Positions 50,201-59,330 of a stretch of 64,000 nt of DNA are shown piece after piece. Source of the DNA: an uncultured Opitutales bacterium (GTDB lineage Bacteria; Verrucomicrobiota; Verrucomicrobiia; Opitutales; Seribacteraceae); the NCBI GenBank assembly GCA_943787575.1, contig CALSMY010000011.1, forward strand, positions 1-64,000, read 5' to 3'. Below the pieces are notes generated by a model. It was not told the DNA's origin, did not search any database, and worked only from the letters and a program-made list of their open reading frames with translations. Within the stretch, counting starts at the first letter, position 1. Each line of letters begins with the position of its first letter. The position numbers and the translations under genes are program-made.

Positions 50201-50430
50201 AACCCTACAATGGGTGGAGTCAGATTCAAATGCGCAGGTGGTTAAATGAAGGTGAAGTAATCGCTCCAGTAGATGGGGAGTCAACTAATTTGTACGGCAA
50301 GGTTGCTGTCCTAATTTCTGGCCAAGCTGTTGCACCATCTTCAACCGATCCTATCGCCGCACCGGCTACTCTGGATATGGCAGAGGCAAGTTTTGGTAAC
50401 AATGCCAAGGTGTTCGTTCGGGAAGCTTAA
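47221..50430 (+). CDS. CPA1-type Na+/H+ antiporter with C-terminal cyclic-nucleotide-binding domain
   Basis: DPVAVVALLKDLGASKKLGTLIEGESLLNDGTAIVAF; WWGALRGAIGLALAL; cNMP-like GDSLMKQGDSGDGLIVITRGSVKVSIGDVVVDIMGRGAVIGEMAVLAGVPRTATVVADS. Confidence 0.9.
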   Translation: MTSLSFTHVLASSGDSGYLYGLFFLIVALIIGAATRHFLQRIPLPFTVLLLLIGLAMGGLNRAYGPHGGSSHGDDHGIEQASGLWAKFVDTLSGAISWGGNLDGHLILYVFLPILIFEAGFALDVHTFKKSFVNAFYMAGPGIVTATVMTGLAFMGLVAAFGGSGGVLEDWNVDSGAFLVLASMLFGAVVSATDPVAVVALLKDLGASKKLGTLIEGESLLNDGTAIVAFVLLIGVVTGADQFLGAGSFIGSAAIGFGKIGAAGGLVGVFLGLIAILWVRKVFNDPLIEITVVLVASYAVFFVCEHFFHVSGVLGLVALGIVMAGVGRTRISPEVEHFMHEFWEFTAFAANVIIFIVVGVVIAQKAEPTGMDFLILFLVYVIIHVVRAINMGMFYPFMKKAGYGLPGKDAIVVWWGALRGAIGLALALVVYSESLRYEFQITEGGSGYSAKTTSVFVVDSDEARSYAGNNPNLNLYGMAANSFAKAEVSNGRITGISQSSELSEEILGKKDSKIVSQIREDLSSGAKKVLIFGEGNGAIASASLVGISSRVRDQFLFLISGIVLLTLLVNATTIKALVNKLGLTELPAVKKLMFSNATGNISNVCEQEMDLLKDDRFLSGANWGLVRNYLPDPVSYPLTADELASMDTLAEARRRLLEKERSSYWAQFRSGLLSATAVAQLDNNLSEFLDFQGKVPMTERTYLDDICTVSKLSEALKDIPFLKRYFSDRITIGYDAAKAFVIAQQAMAKMVDSLVRELDDSGDVEKQQKTARQLKDEIRQNRLRGLKYIRNMHENYPEVTVGIETKDAIRSVLNHERSSIKKMRGDGMLEADEATRMITAVEERMKDVMERPLELRLPKPEEVLQEVTWLKGMSDGVISKILEASETKVYNSGDSLMKQGDSGDGLIVITRGSVKVSIGDVVVDIMGRGAVIGEMAVLAGVPRTATVVADSTVNALWLNTESMQAIMADSPELSGSLWKTAAMRFAENLLGAKEPYNGWSQIQMRRWLNEGEVIAPVDGESTNLYGKVAVLISGQAVAPSSTDPIAAPATLDMAEASFGNNAKVFVREA

Positions 50431-50457
50431 AACTCTCTTTTGATCTAGTTTAAGATA

Positions 50458-50548
<91 letters not shown>

Positions 50549-50662
50549 TACGCAAAACGAAGGAAATTGATATGAAGGAGTATGAACTCCCCGTCAATGT
50601 TCAAAAGAACCTACCTTACTCATATTGATTAGAAAACTTGTAGATTTTAGAGGGGATTATTT

Positions 50663-51229
50663 TTGAGGTTTGCTTGTTTCGCTAAATCATCTAGAAAAAC
50701 ATTAATGATTTCCAACGAGGTCGGTTATAACAGCAAGGTAGAAGGCGAGGTTATTGTAACCCGTGCAGATTCTGTGATCAATTGGATCAGGAAACATTCG
50801 GTTTGGCCCATGCCTATGGGGCTTGCTTGTTGCGCCATTGAGCTAATGGCATCCGCTGCTTCCCGATACGATATTTCGCGCTTTGGGATGGAAGTTATGC
50901 GCTTTTCTCCTCGCCAGTCTGACTGCATGATCGTCGCTGGTACTGTCACCTATAAAATGGCTGAAGTGGTTCGTAGGATTTACGATCAAATGGGCGATCC
51001 TAAATGGGTAGTTGCCATGGGGGCTTGTGCCTCGACTGGGGGCATGTATCGTTCTTATGCGGTAATGCAAGGAGTTGATAACGTCGTACCTGTAGATGTC
51101 TATGTTAGTGGATGTCCACCTCGTCCGGAAGCATTGTTGGACGCGATGATGAAGTTACAGGGCAAGATCGGGAATGAATCGTCAGTTAAGAATCTGTCGA
51201 AAAAACCCGAATCTACCGGAGTTTCTTGA
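50663..51229 (+). CDS. nuoB: NADH-quinone oxidoreductase subunit B
   Basis: [15 protein letters not shown] ... [11 protein letters not shown] ... [17 protein letters not shown]. Confidence 0.96.
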   Translation: MRFACFAKSSRKTLMISNEVGYNSKVEGEVIVTRADSVINWIRKHSVWPMPMGLACCAIELMASAASRYDISRFGMEVMRFSPRQSDCMIVAGTVTYKMAEVVRRIYDQMGDPKWVVAMGACASTGGMYRSYAVMQGVDNVVPVDVYVSGCPPRPEALLDAMMKLQGKIGNESSVKNLSKKPESTGVS

Positions 51230-51233
51230 TCGA

Positions 51234-51851
51234 ATGATTGACGATGATTTCGTCAAAGCCCTGCTTGAAGGGCGGGATTTTATTTCTATCAAGCATAGAG
51301 ACGATTGCCTAACCCTCGATTGTTTGCCTGATTCACTGATAGATTTTTGCAAACACCTTCGTGATGATCAGACCTTTGATTTGCTTGTAGACTTAACTGC
51401 TGTGGATCATGGGGAAGAAGCAGATAATCGTTTTCAGGTTGTGCTTCATCTTTATTCTTTGATTCACAAATCTTATCTTCGTTTGCATGTGGCTTGCACA
51501 GACAATCAATCACCCTGCATTCCATCTCTTAGCTCAGTTTTTCCCGCGGCTAATTGGCATGAAAGAGAAACTTTCGACATGTTTGGCATCAAATTTACAG
51601 ATCATCCCAACCTCAAACGAATTTTAATGTGGGATGATTATCCGTATTTTCCCCTTCGCAAAGAATTTCCCCTTGCTGGAATTGAAGTACCTTTGCCGGC
51701 AGCAGATGTGGCAGAAGTGACCGGAGCAGATGTAGACCCTGCCCCGATGATGGGTGGTCCGTTTGTTGCTTCTGGTAACGGCCGGATGAGCGAAGCTGAA
51801 CCTAGAGCTAAGGATGAAAGCTGGACCGAGGAATCCGAGAAACCATTGTGA
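51234..51851 (+). CDS. nuoC: NADH-quinone oxidoreductase subunit C
   Basis: FPAANWHERETFDMFGIKFTDHPNLKRILMWDDYPYFPLRKEFPL. Start chosen inside ORF 51174..51851. Confidence 0.93.
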   Translation: MIDDDFVKALLEGRDFISIKHRDDCLTLDCLPDSLIDFCKHLRDDQTFDLLVDLTAVDHGEEADNRFQVVLHLYSLIHKSYLRLHVACTDNQSPCIPSLSSVFPAANWHERETFDMFGIKFTDHPNLKRILMWDDYPYFPLRKEFPLAGIEVPLPAADVAEVTGADVDPAPMMGGPFVASGNGRMSEAEPRAKDESWTEESEKPL

Positions 51852-53080
51852 GTACCACTGTAAAAGAAGTTCAAATCGGTGATGTTGGTGCCCAAGCGGC
51901 TGCTCACGCGGACGGGGAGCGAATGTCCCTCAATGTAGGCCCCTCTCATCCCACTACCCATGGTGTGCTTCGGTTGTTGATGGAATTGGATGGTGATCTT
52001 ATCACCCGTTGTGAACCCGTTCTTGGCTATTTACATCGGGGAGATGAAAAAATTGCGGAGAATATGACTTACAATCAATTCGTACCTTACACGGATCGAT
52101 TGGATTATTTGGCTCCTCTTGCCAACAATGTAGCCTACGCAATCACAGTAGAAAAATTAGCTGGTTTAAAATTGCCTGAACGCTGTGAGGCTATACGGGT
52201 ATTGGTCTGTGAAATGGCCAGAATTTCCAGCCATCTTCTCGGTATGGGTGTCTTTGGGATGGATGCCGGGGCTTGGACGCCATTTATGTATACCTTTACG
52301 GAACGGGAAAAGTTGTACACTTTGTTTGAGGAACTTACCGGGGCTCGTTTTACCACCAGTTACACCCGCATAGGAGGCGTTGCCAGAGATCTGCCAGAAG
52401 GATGGATGTCCAAGGTCGAGAAGTTTGTTGACGAACTTCCAAAAGCCATTGATGAGGTTGAAAAACTTCTCACCAGAAATCGTATTTTTCTGGATCGTAC
52501 AGAAGGCATAGGCACAATTTCGAAGGAAGATGCAATTGCATACGGACTGACGGGGCCAAACCTACGAGCCAGTGGAGTGGATTTGGATCTGCGTAAGGAC
52601 AAACCTTACAGCGGTTATGAGAAATACGAATTTGATGTGCCTATTGGAACGAAGGGGGATTGTTATGATCGTTACCTGGTTCGTATTGAAGAGGTCAGGC
52701 AGAGTATACTTATTGTTAAGCAAGTGATTGCATCCATGCCCGGTGGGTTATGGTATGCTGAGGATGCAAAGAAAATTTTTGCACCGCCGAAGGAAAAAGT
52801 GATGACGAGTATGGAGGAATTAATCCAAAACTTTATGATTGTCACTGAGGGCCCACAAGTGCCCGCAGGGGAAACTTATTTTGAGGCAGAAAACCCGAAG
52901 GGTGCCCTCGGGTTTTACTTGGTTTCCAAGGGTGGGGGTGTCCCGTACAGGCTTAAAATTAGGGCCCCCAGCTTTTGCAATCTCAGTATTCTCGAAAAAT
53001 TAGTTCCCGGGCATATGCTCAGCGATATAACTGTGATTCTTGGTAGCCTCGATTTTGTAATGGGGGAGTGTGATCGTTAA
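51848..53080 (+). CDS. nuoD: NADH-quinone oxidoreductase subunit D
   Basis: NVGPSHPTTHGVLRLLMELDGD ... LGYLHRGDEKIAE; GTG start. Confidence 0.96.
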   Translation: MSTTVKEVQIGDVGAQAAAHADGERMSLNVGPSHPTTHGVLRLLMELDGDLITRCEPVLGYLHRGDEKIAENMTYNQFVPYTDRLDYLAPLANNVAYAITVEKLAGLKLPERCEAIRVLVCEMARISSHLLGMGVFGMDAGAWTPFMYTFTEREKLYTLFEELTGARFTTSYTRIGGVARDLPEGWMSKVEKFVDELPKAIDEVEKLLTRNRIFLDRTEGIGTISKEDAIAYGLTGPNLRASGVDLDLRKDKPYSGYEKYEFDVPIGTKGDCYDRYLVRIEEVRQSILIVKQVIASMPGGLWYAEDAKKIFAPPKEKVMTSMEELIQNFMIVTEGPQVPAGETYFEAENPKGALGFYLVSKGGGVPYRLKIRAPSFCNLSILEKLVPGHMLSDITVILGSLDFVMGECDR

Positions 53081-53630
53081 GATGGAAAATTCTTTAAATC
53101 TTTCTGACGACACTTTATCGAAAATCGACGAAGTAGTGCCGAAGTATCCTGAAAAAAGAAGTGCGGCCCTCATGGTTATTCATTTGGTCCAAGACGAATT
53201 GGGTGCGATCGATGATGTTGCCTGCGAGTGGATTGCTGGTCGACTCGAACTCCAACCAATTAATATTAAGGAACTTATTACATTTTATCCAATGCTTCGG
53301 GAGAAGCCTTGGGGGCGCAAACATGTCAGGGTTTGCCGTACGCTGCCATGTGCACTTCGCGGATCCTATGGAACATGCAAAACTTTTGAGGAAAAATTGG
53401 GAGTCAAAGAAGGCCATGTGAGTGAGGATGGAGAATATTCTATTGAGTTTATGGAATGCTTGGCAGATTGCGGGCAGGGACCAGTGGTTATTGTCGATGA
53501 AAAGACTTATGAAAATATCGACGGGAAATCCGCGGAAAAATTTGCTGATCTTCTCATCGATGGAAAACTCGATGAGTCTGAAGATTTTCTCAGCTATGAA
53601 GATTCTTTGACCCAAGAAACGAAAAACTAA
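53070..53630 (+). CDS. nuoE: NADH-quinone oxidoreductase subunit E
   Basis: VRVCRTLPCALRG ... MECLADCGQGPVVIVDEKTYENI. Confidence 0.93.
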   Translation: MIVKMENSLNLSDDTLSKIDEVVPKYPEKRSAALMVIHLVQDELGAIDDVACEWIAGRLELQPINIKELITFYPMLREKPWGRKHVRVCRTLPCALRGSYGTCKTFEEKLGVKEGHVSEDGEYSIEFMECLADCGQGPVVIVDEKTYENIDGKSAEKFADLLIDGKLDESEDFLSYEDSLTQETKN

Positions 53631-53643
53631 TCGATTTAATTTT

Positions 53644-55002
53644 GTGAGCGTCTCCACCCCAAAAGAAAGAAGAATTATCCTCAAACATGCGGATGATCCA
53701 AAGTATTCAAACCGTATTGGTTGTTATCTTCGTGAGGGAGGCTATGAAAATTTAAAAAAAGCCTTTTCAATGAAACCAGAAGAAGTTGGTGAAGAGGTTC
53801 TTAAGTCGGGAGTGCGTGGTCGTGGAGGTGCCGGTTTTCCTGCAGGCATGAAGTGGAAGTTTCTTGATCGAAAATCCGGTAAGCCAATTTACTTGATATG
53901 CAATGCGGACGAGTCAGAGCCAGGCACTTTTAAAGATCGGCAGATCATGTATAAAGATCCCCATCAATTAATTGAAGGAATGATGATAACTGCTTTTGCC
54001 ATCGGAGCTAAGCAGGCATTTATATACATTAGGGCCGAATTCCACGAGGGTGCCCGTATTCTTGAACAAGCAATTTCGGAAGCAAAAAAGGCAGGTTTTT
54101 GCGGAAATAAAATCTTAGATTCTGAATATTCCTGCGATTTAGTGATTCATCGTGGAGCTGGTGCTTATATTTGTGGAGAAGAAACTGGACTAATCGAATC
54201 ATTGGAAGGAAAGAGGCCCAATCCACGTATCAAACCACCTTTTTTCCCCGCTGTTCTTGGTCTGTACCAATGCCCGACCATTGTAAATAATGTGGAAACC
54301 CTTTGTAATGTCAGACACATCATAGAGATGGGTGGAGAAGAGTTTTCTAAAATTGGAAAGCCAAACAACACTGGTACGCGAATCTGGTGTGTATCTGGTC
54401 AAGTTATGAAGCCGGGATACTATGAATTTGAATGCGGCTCCTTGACTTTAGGACAATTGATTTTTGATGTTTGTGGAGGGTTGCGACCCGGTCGTTCCCT
54501 AAAAGCGGTAATCCCGGGCGGGTCATCAGCCAAGGTGTTGCGAGCGGATGAGAGATTTTCCGGCACTCTTAAAGACGGGACTGAATTTGATTGGGGACTG
54601 GAGGATATACCCTTGGATTTTGATGGGCCTATGGCTGCTGGAAGTATGTCAGGTTCTGGAGGGATTATTGTAATGGACGACACCGTTGATATCGTCGAAG
54701 CAATGGCCAATGTTAATGCCTTTTACGCTCACGAATCTTGCGGTCAGTGCACCCCATGTCGGGAGGGTTCTTTGTGGATGCGTAAAATTTCACAACGGAT
54801 GTGCTCAGGTGGTGCTCGGGAAGAAGATGCTGATTTACTTCTTTCAGTAGCTAAACAAATAGAGGGGCGTACTATTTGTGCATTTGGTGAAGCTGCTGCA
54901 TGGCCTACCCAGAGTTTCGTCACTAAATTTAAGGAGGATTTTATTCGTAAAGCAACTGACGCTCCCAAAGAGCGAGACCCAAAATCTCTTCAGCTTATTT
55001 AA
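53644..55002 (+). CDS. nuoF: NADH-quinone oxidoreductase subunit F
   Basis: GRGGAGFPAGMKWKFL ... CNADESEPGTFKDR ... GAGAYICGEETGLIESLEGKRPNPR ... ESCGQCTPCREG. Confidence 0.96.
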   Translation: MSVSTPKERRIILKHADDPKYSNRIGCYLREGGYENLKKAFSMKPEEVGEEVLKSGVRGRGGAGFPAGMKWKFLDRKSGKPIYLICNADESEPGTFKDRQIMYKDPHQLIEGMMITAFAIGAKQAFIYIRAEFHEGARILEQAISEAKKAGFCGNKILDSEYSCDLVIHRGAGAYICGEETGLIESLEGKRPNPRIKPPFFPAVLGLYQCPTIVNNVETLCNVRHIIEMGGEEFSKIGKPNNTGTRIWCVSGQVMKPGYYEFECGSLTLGQLIFDVCGGLRPGRSLKAVIPGGSSAKVLRADERFSGTLKDGTEFDWGLEDIPLDFDGPMAAGSMSGSGGIIVMDDTVDIVEAMANVNAFYAHESCGQCTPCREGSLWMRKISQRMCSGGAREEDADLLLSVAKQIEGRTICAFGEAAAWPTQSFVTKFKEDFIRKATDAPKERDPKSLQLI

Positions 55003-55009
55003 TTAACTG

Positions 55010-56707
55010 ATGATTGCTCCTGATAAAAAAGAGATGGTTAACATTACCTTAAATGGTATTGAGGTTGAAGTACCTAATGGAATCAATGCGGTAGAAGCGG
55101 CTGCCTTACATGGTAAAGAAGTACCTCATTATTGTTACCACCCCAAACTTAGCGTAGCTGGAAATTGCAGGATGTGCTTGGTTGAAATGGGTACACCTAT
55201 GAGGGACCGTGCTAGTGGAGAACCAATTTTAGACGAAGATGGGGCCCAAAAAATCGGCTGGGTGCCAAAACCAGTGATCGGTTGTGCCACAAATATAACT
55301 CCTGGTATGCACCTCAGAACTGAATCTGATCTGGTTAACGAGTGTAGGGAGGGAATTATGGAATTTCTCCTTGTTAACCACCCATTAGATTGTCCTATTT
55401 GCGATCAAGCAGGGGAGTGTAGATTGCAGGAGTTTGCCACTGACTACGGACGGGGTTACAGCCGCTATATTGAGCGAAAAAATGTGAAGCCTAAGCGTAC
55501 TCGACTTGGTCCACGTGTAACTTTGGATGATGAACGATGTATCCTGTGTTCCCGTTGTATTCGGTTTTCTCAAGAAGTGGCCAAGGACGATGTACTTGGC
55601 TTTGTTGATCGGGGAAGTTTTTCAACCTTAACCTGCTTTCCAGGCAAGGAGTTGGCCAATAATTATTCTTTAAATACTGTCGATATTTGCCCGGTTGGTG
55701 CATTAACCAGTACCGATTTTCGCTTTAAAATGCGTGTTTGGTTTCTTAAGGAGTCGAAAAGTGTGTGTACTGAGAGCAGTTCCGGTTGTAATACTTTAGT
55801 TTCCAGTAGGGAAGGAGTGATTCAACGCATTACACCCCGTCGAAATGATCTGGTGAATGATACTTGGATGACGGATAGTGGTCGTGAGCTTTACAAATTG
55901 GTAAAATCAGATAGCCGGATACGGCGCCCCTCTTTCCAGGGGAGTGATCTTCCATTAGATGATGCGATTTCTCAAGCGTTTGAGACCTTGAGAAACAAAA
56001 AAATCGGGGTGGTTGCCAGTTGTCATTCTACCTTAGAGGAACAGTTTCTTATCAAGCGACTAGTCGAGAAGACGGGAGCCAAAGTTTTTATCCGCGGACA
56101 CTTTGGAGAGGACGATGGGATTTTACTATCCGCTGATCGTACCCCCAACTTACGAGGAGCCTTGGTTACAGAATTGACCACTCATTATCCTTCCGACCAC
56201 CTGAACGAATTGAACGATTCAATATCCGACGGGCATATCGAAGCTTTACTGGTAATTGGAGAAAATTTACAGGAGTCCGGAGTCAATGAGGATAACCTGA
56301 AAAAAGTTTCGTTAGTATTTTTAGGAACTCATCAAAACTCGACAAGTGATGGTGCTGATGTAGTCCTTCCTGGATTAACCGTTTTTGAAAAGTCTGGCAG
56401 TTTGATTAATCGTTCCTTTTTTCTTCAATCTTTCGAGCAGGCAATTCCAGGCCCTGCTGGTTTGATGACTGATTTTAAAATCCTTGCTCGTTTAAACAAT
56501 TTGTTTTCCGAGGATTCCTCTGCTCCTTCTGAGTTGGATGAAATTTGGAAAGCATTGAGCACTACCGAAACTTCTGTGCTTAAGGGAATTACTTTTTTGA
56601 AAATCAAAAAGGGTGCGATTCAACTGGATGGATCAAAGTGGGAGGATCTTTCCTTTGTTGAGAAAGAGGCCCTTCATCATCTACCCGCGGGAGTCACAGC
56701 ATCATGA
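55010..56707 (+). CDS. nuoG: NADH-quinone oxidoreductase subunit G (short form)
   Basis: HYCYHPKLSVAGNCRMCLVEMG ... NHPLDCPICDQAGECRLQEFATDYG ... CILCSRCIRFSQEV ... DICPVGALT. Confidence 0.93.
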   Translation: MIAPDKKEMVNITLNGIEVEVPNGINAVEAAALHGKEVPHYCYHPKLSVAGNCRMCLVEMGTPMRDRASGEPILDEDGAQKIGWVPKPVIGCATNITPGMHLRTESDLVNECREGIMEFLLVNHPLDCPICDQAGECRLQEFATDYGRGYSRYIERKNVKPKRTRLGPRVTLDDERCILCSRCIRFSQEVAKDDVLGFVDRGSFSTLTCFPGKELANNYSLNTVDICPVGALTSTDFRFKMRVWFLKESKSVCTESSSGCNTLVSSREGVIQRITPRRNDLVNDTWMTDSGRELYKLVKSDSRIRRPSFQGSDLPLDDAISQAFETLRNKKIGVVASCHSTLEEQFLIKRLVEKTGAKVFIRGHFGEDDGILLSADRTPNLRGALVTELTTHYPSDHLNELNDSISDGHIEALLVIGENLQESGVNEDNLKKVSLVFLGTHQNSTSDGADVVLPGLTVFEKSGSLINRSFFLQSFEQAIPGPAGLMTDFKILARLNNLFSEDSSAPSELDEIWKALSTTETSVLKGITFLKIKKGAIQLDGSKWEDLSFVEKEALHHLPAGVTAS

Positions 56708-57840
56708 TGGATTGGATGCCCCAAGGTCTGTGGTTTGAGGTATGCTTAAAGGTTTTTTTCGCCTTCATGATGGTTGGTGCTGTTATGACTATGGCTGGAT
56801 ATTCGGTTTTGGCCGAGCGTAAGGTTAGTGCATGGATGCAGGGCAGGGTAGGACCAAACCGTACAGTTCTTCCTTTCGTCGAGTATATTCCCATTTTCGG
56901 ACCGCTTCTGAAAAAACTTGGAATGTTTCAACCGCTAGCAGATGGATTGAAGTTTCTTTTTAAGGAGGAGATCGTGCCGGGCCATGTTAACAAGTTCTAT
57001 TATTACTTGGCTCCACTCATTGCTCTTGTACCTGCTCTGACCACAATGACGGTGCTTCCTTTCGGGCAAATGTATTGGAACGATGGTACCGTATCCACTC
57101 TGGCTTTGGCAGACCTGGAAGTTGGTATACTTTTCGTTTTTGCAGTATCTTCTCTTGGAGTATACGGCATTGCACTTGCTGGTTGGTCTTCCAATAGCAA
57201 ATACTCATTCTTGGGCGGTATCCGTTCATCTGCTCAGATGATTTCATATGAACTCGCCATGGGGCTTTCTTTACTCCCCGTCTTTTTGTGGGTTTGTGCA
57301 CCTGGATCCTCGGAGTCAGGACTGAGTTTATCTGCAATTGCAAACTCTCAATCTGGAGGTGCATGGTTATTTTTGGTACAACCTCTTTCTGCTTTGATTT
57401 TCCTTATTGCTCTTTTTGCTGAGACCAATCGTTTGCCTTTTGATATGCCTGAATCAGAAACAGATTTAGTTGGTGGGTTTCATACGGAGTACGGCAGTTT
57501 TAAATTTGGAATTTTCTTTGTTGCGGAATACGCCCACATCGTAATCGGCTCGGCAATATTTACTGTAATATTTCTCGGAGGTTGGCACTTTCTCCCTTTT
57601 ATGGAAGACCCTTGGCCTGCTAACTGGATTGGTTCATTGCTTGGGGTGGGATGGTTTTTAGCCAAGACCATCTTTTTGATTTTCTTTTTCATTTGGATTC
57701 GTTGGACATTGCCCCGTTTTCGCTACGATCAAGTCATGCATCTTGGATGGAGCAAATTGTTGCCCCTAGCACTCGTCAATCTGATCGTTTACTTATTGAT
57801 CGTCACTGTGATCGATCAAAATGCCGCCGCCAACCTTTGA
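56704..57840 (+). CDS. nuoH: NADH-quinone oxidoreductase subunit H
   Basis: AERKVSAWMQGRVGPNRT ... AETNRLPFDMPESETDLVGGFHTEYGSFKFGIFFVAEY. Confidence 0.96.
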   Translation: MMDWMPQGLWFEVCLKVFFAFMMVGAVMTMAGYSVLAERKVSAWMQGRVGPNRTVLPFVEYIPIFGPLLKKLGMFQPLADGLKFLFKEEIVPGHVNKFYYYLAPLIALVPALTTMTVLPFGQMYWNDGTVSTLALADLEVGILFVFAVSSLGVYGIALAGWSSNSKYSFLGGIRSSAQMISYELAMGLSLLPVFLWVCAPGSSESGLSLSAIANSQSGGAWLFLVQPLSALIFLIALFAETNRLPFDMPESETDLVGGFHTEYGSFKFGIFFVAEYAHIVIGSAIFTVIFLGGWHFLPFMEDPWPANWIGSLLGVGWFLAKTIFLIFFFIWIRWTLPRFRYDQVMHLGWSKLLPLALVNLIVYLLIVTVIDQNAAANL

Positions 57841-57847
57841 ATTAATT

Positions 57848-58393
57848 ATGGCCAAAACTGTAGTATTGGAACGCAAACCCCTTTCTTTTTCTGAGAGAAC
57901 TTACCTGCCGCAGATTGCTACCGGACTGAAGACCACCTTCAGTAATATGTTCAAGCCTAAGGTTACTCTCCAATATCCCGAAGAAAAGCCTGTTATTCCA
58001 AACAACTATCGTGGGGTGCCTACATTAGTAAAAGATCCAAATGGCAGGGAGAAGTGCGTTTCTTGTCAACTTTGCGAGTTTGTATGTCCACCCAAGGCGA
58101 TTCGCATAACTCCGGGCAGTGTACCCGAAGATCAAGACGATCGTGAACATGTGGAAAAAGCTCCCCAAGAATTCGAGATAAATATGTTACGCTGTATTTA
58201 TTGTGGATACTGCCAAGAAGTTTGTCCTGAAGAGGCTATTTTTCTCCAAGATGAATATTCTTCATCCGGTTTCACCCGAGAGGAAATGATTAACAATAAA
58301 GAGAAACTTTATGAGTTGGGTGGCACTTTACCAGACCGTCATTACAAGTGGGATAAGAAGAAAGAGGCAGAAACAGATGGGAATACTCACTGA
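57848..58393 (+). CDS. nuoI: NADH-quinone oxidoreductase subunit I
   Basis: EKCVSCQLCEFVCPPKAI ... RCIYCGYCQEVCPEEAI. Confidence 0.95.
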   Translation: MAKTVVLERKPLSFSERTYLPQIATGLKTTFSNMFKPKVTLQYPEEKPVIPNNYRGVPTLVKDPNGREKCVSCQLCEFVCPPKAIRITPGSVPEDQDDREHVEKAPQEFEINMLRCIYCGYCQEVCPEEAIFLQDEYSSSGFTREEMINNKEKLYELGGTLPDRHYKWDKKKEAETDGNTH

Positions 58394-58439
58394 GATTTGC
58401 AAATGAATCATTTTTCCCACGCACAAATTTGCTAGGTTT

Positions 58440-59006
58440 ATGAACGCGGTTGACTTGTTATTTTGGTTATTTGCTATCCTTTCTGTGGGAGGTGGACTGG
58501 CTATGATTTTTTCCAGACACCCAGTTTCCGCGGCTATGTTTATGATCGTATCACTGGTCGGGGTGGCCGCCCTGTTTGTATTGTTGGAGTCCTTCTTCTT
58601 GGCAATTTTACAGGTTTTGGTCTATGCCGGAGCGGTCATGGTTTTGTTTCTTTTCATCATTATGTTGCTTGATGTGGGTCCCGAGGCAGGTAAAAGAAAA
58701 TTAGGCCATTTCAAGATGGGAATTTTTGGTGTTTTGGCTACTGTTTTGCTTGTAGGCACTTTGCTCACCCTTGGTAATTCTTTTGATTCATTGGCTTTAG
58801 ATCAATCGATCTGGCCGGAGTTGAGCGAACCCAAGGATGGACCTTCACAAAGCCTGCCTTTTTCTACTCAGGTTTCCAGCTTTGGGTATGGATTAATGAC
58901 CAAGTATATGCTTCCTATTCAAATCTCCGGATTTATGCTGTTGGCTGCTATGGTCGGAGTAATCATTTTGAGTAAGAAAACCCCGGGCAGAGAGGATGTA
59001 AACTAG
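58440..59006 (+). CDS. nuoJ: NADH-quinone oxidoreductase subunit J
   Basis: SRHPVSAAMFMIVSLVGVAALFVLLESFFLAILQVLVYAGAVMVLFLFIIMLLDV. Confidence 0.95.
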   Translation: MNAVDLLFWLFAILSVGGGLAMIFSRHPVSAAMFMIVSLVGVAALFVLLESFFLAILQVLVYAGAVMVLFLFIIMLLDVGPEAGKRKLGHFKMGIFGVLATVLLVGTLLTLGNSFDSLALDQSIWPELSEPKDGPSQSLPFSTQVSSFGYGLMTKYMLPIQISGFMLLAAMVGVIILSKKTPGREDVN

Positions 59007-59014
59007 TTTTTCCT

Positions 59015-59323
59015 ATGCTATCAGTTACCCCACAGCATTTTCTTATTCTTTCCTTCCTTCTCGTCGGTATTGGGTTTCTTGGTTTACTAATCCGCCGGAA
59101 TGTTCTGCTTATGCTGATGTCCCTGGAATTAATGCTTAATGGAATAAATGTTGCCCTCCTAACTTTTTCCAGAGTGGGCAGTAATTTAGATGGTGGAATC
59201 TTTGTCTTTTTTATAATGACGGTTGCGGCAGCTGAGGTCGCAGTTGGATTAGCTTTGTTAGTCGCACTTTACAAAAAGCGTAACAGTGTGCTTTCCGATG
59301 ATATGGGCTTGTTAAAAAACTAG
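59015..59323 (+). CDS. nuoK: NADH-quinone oxidoreductase subunit K
   Basis: GLLIRRNVLLMLMSLELMLNGINVALLTF ... VAAAEVAVGLALLVALYKKR. Confidence 0.96.
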   Translation: MLSVTPQHFLILSFLLVGIGFLGLLIRRNVLLMLMSLELMLNGINVALLTFSRVGSNLDGGIFVFFIMTVAAAEVAVGLALLVALYKKRNSVLSDDMGLLKN

Positions 59324-59330
59324 TGAACTG

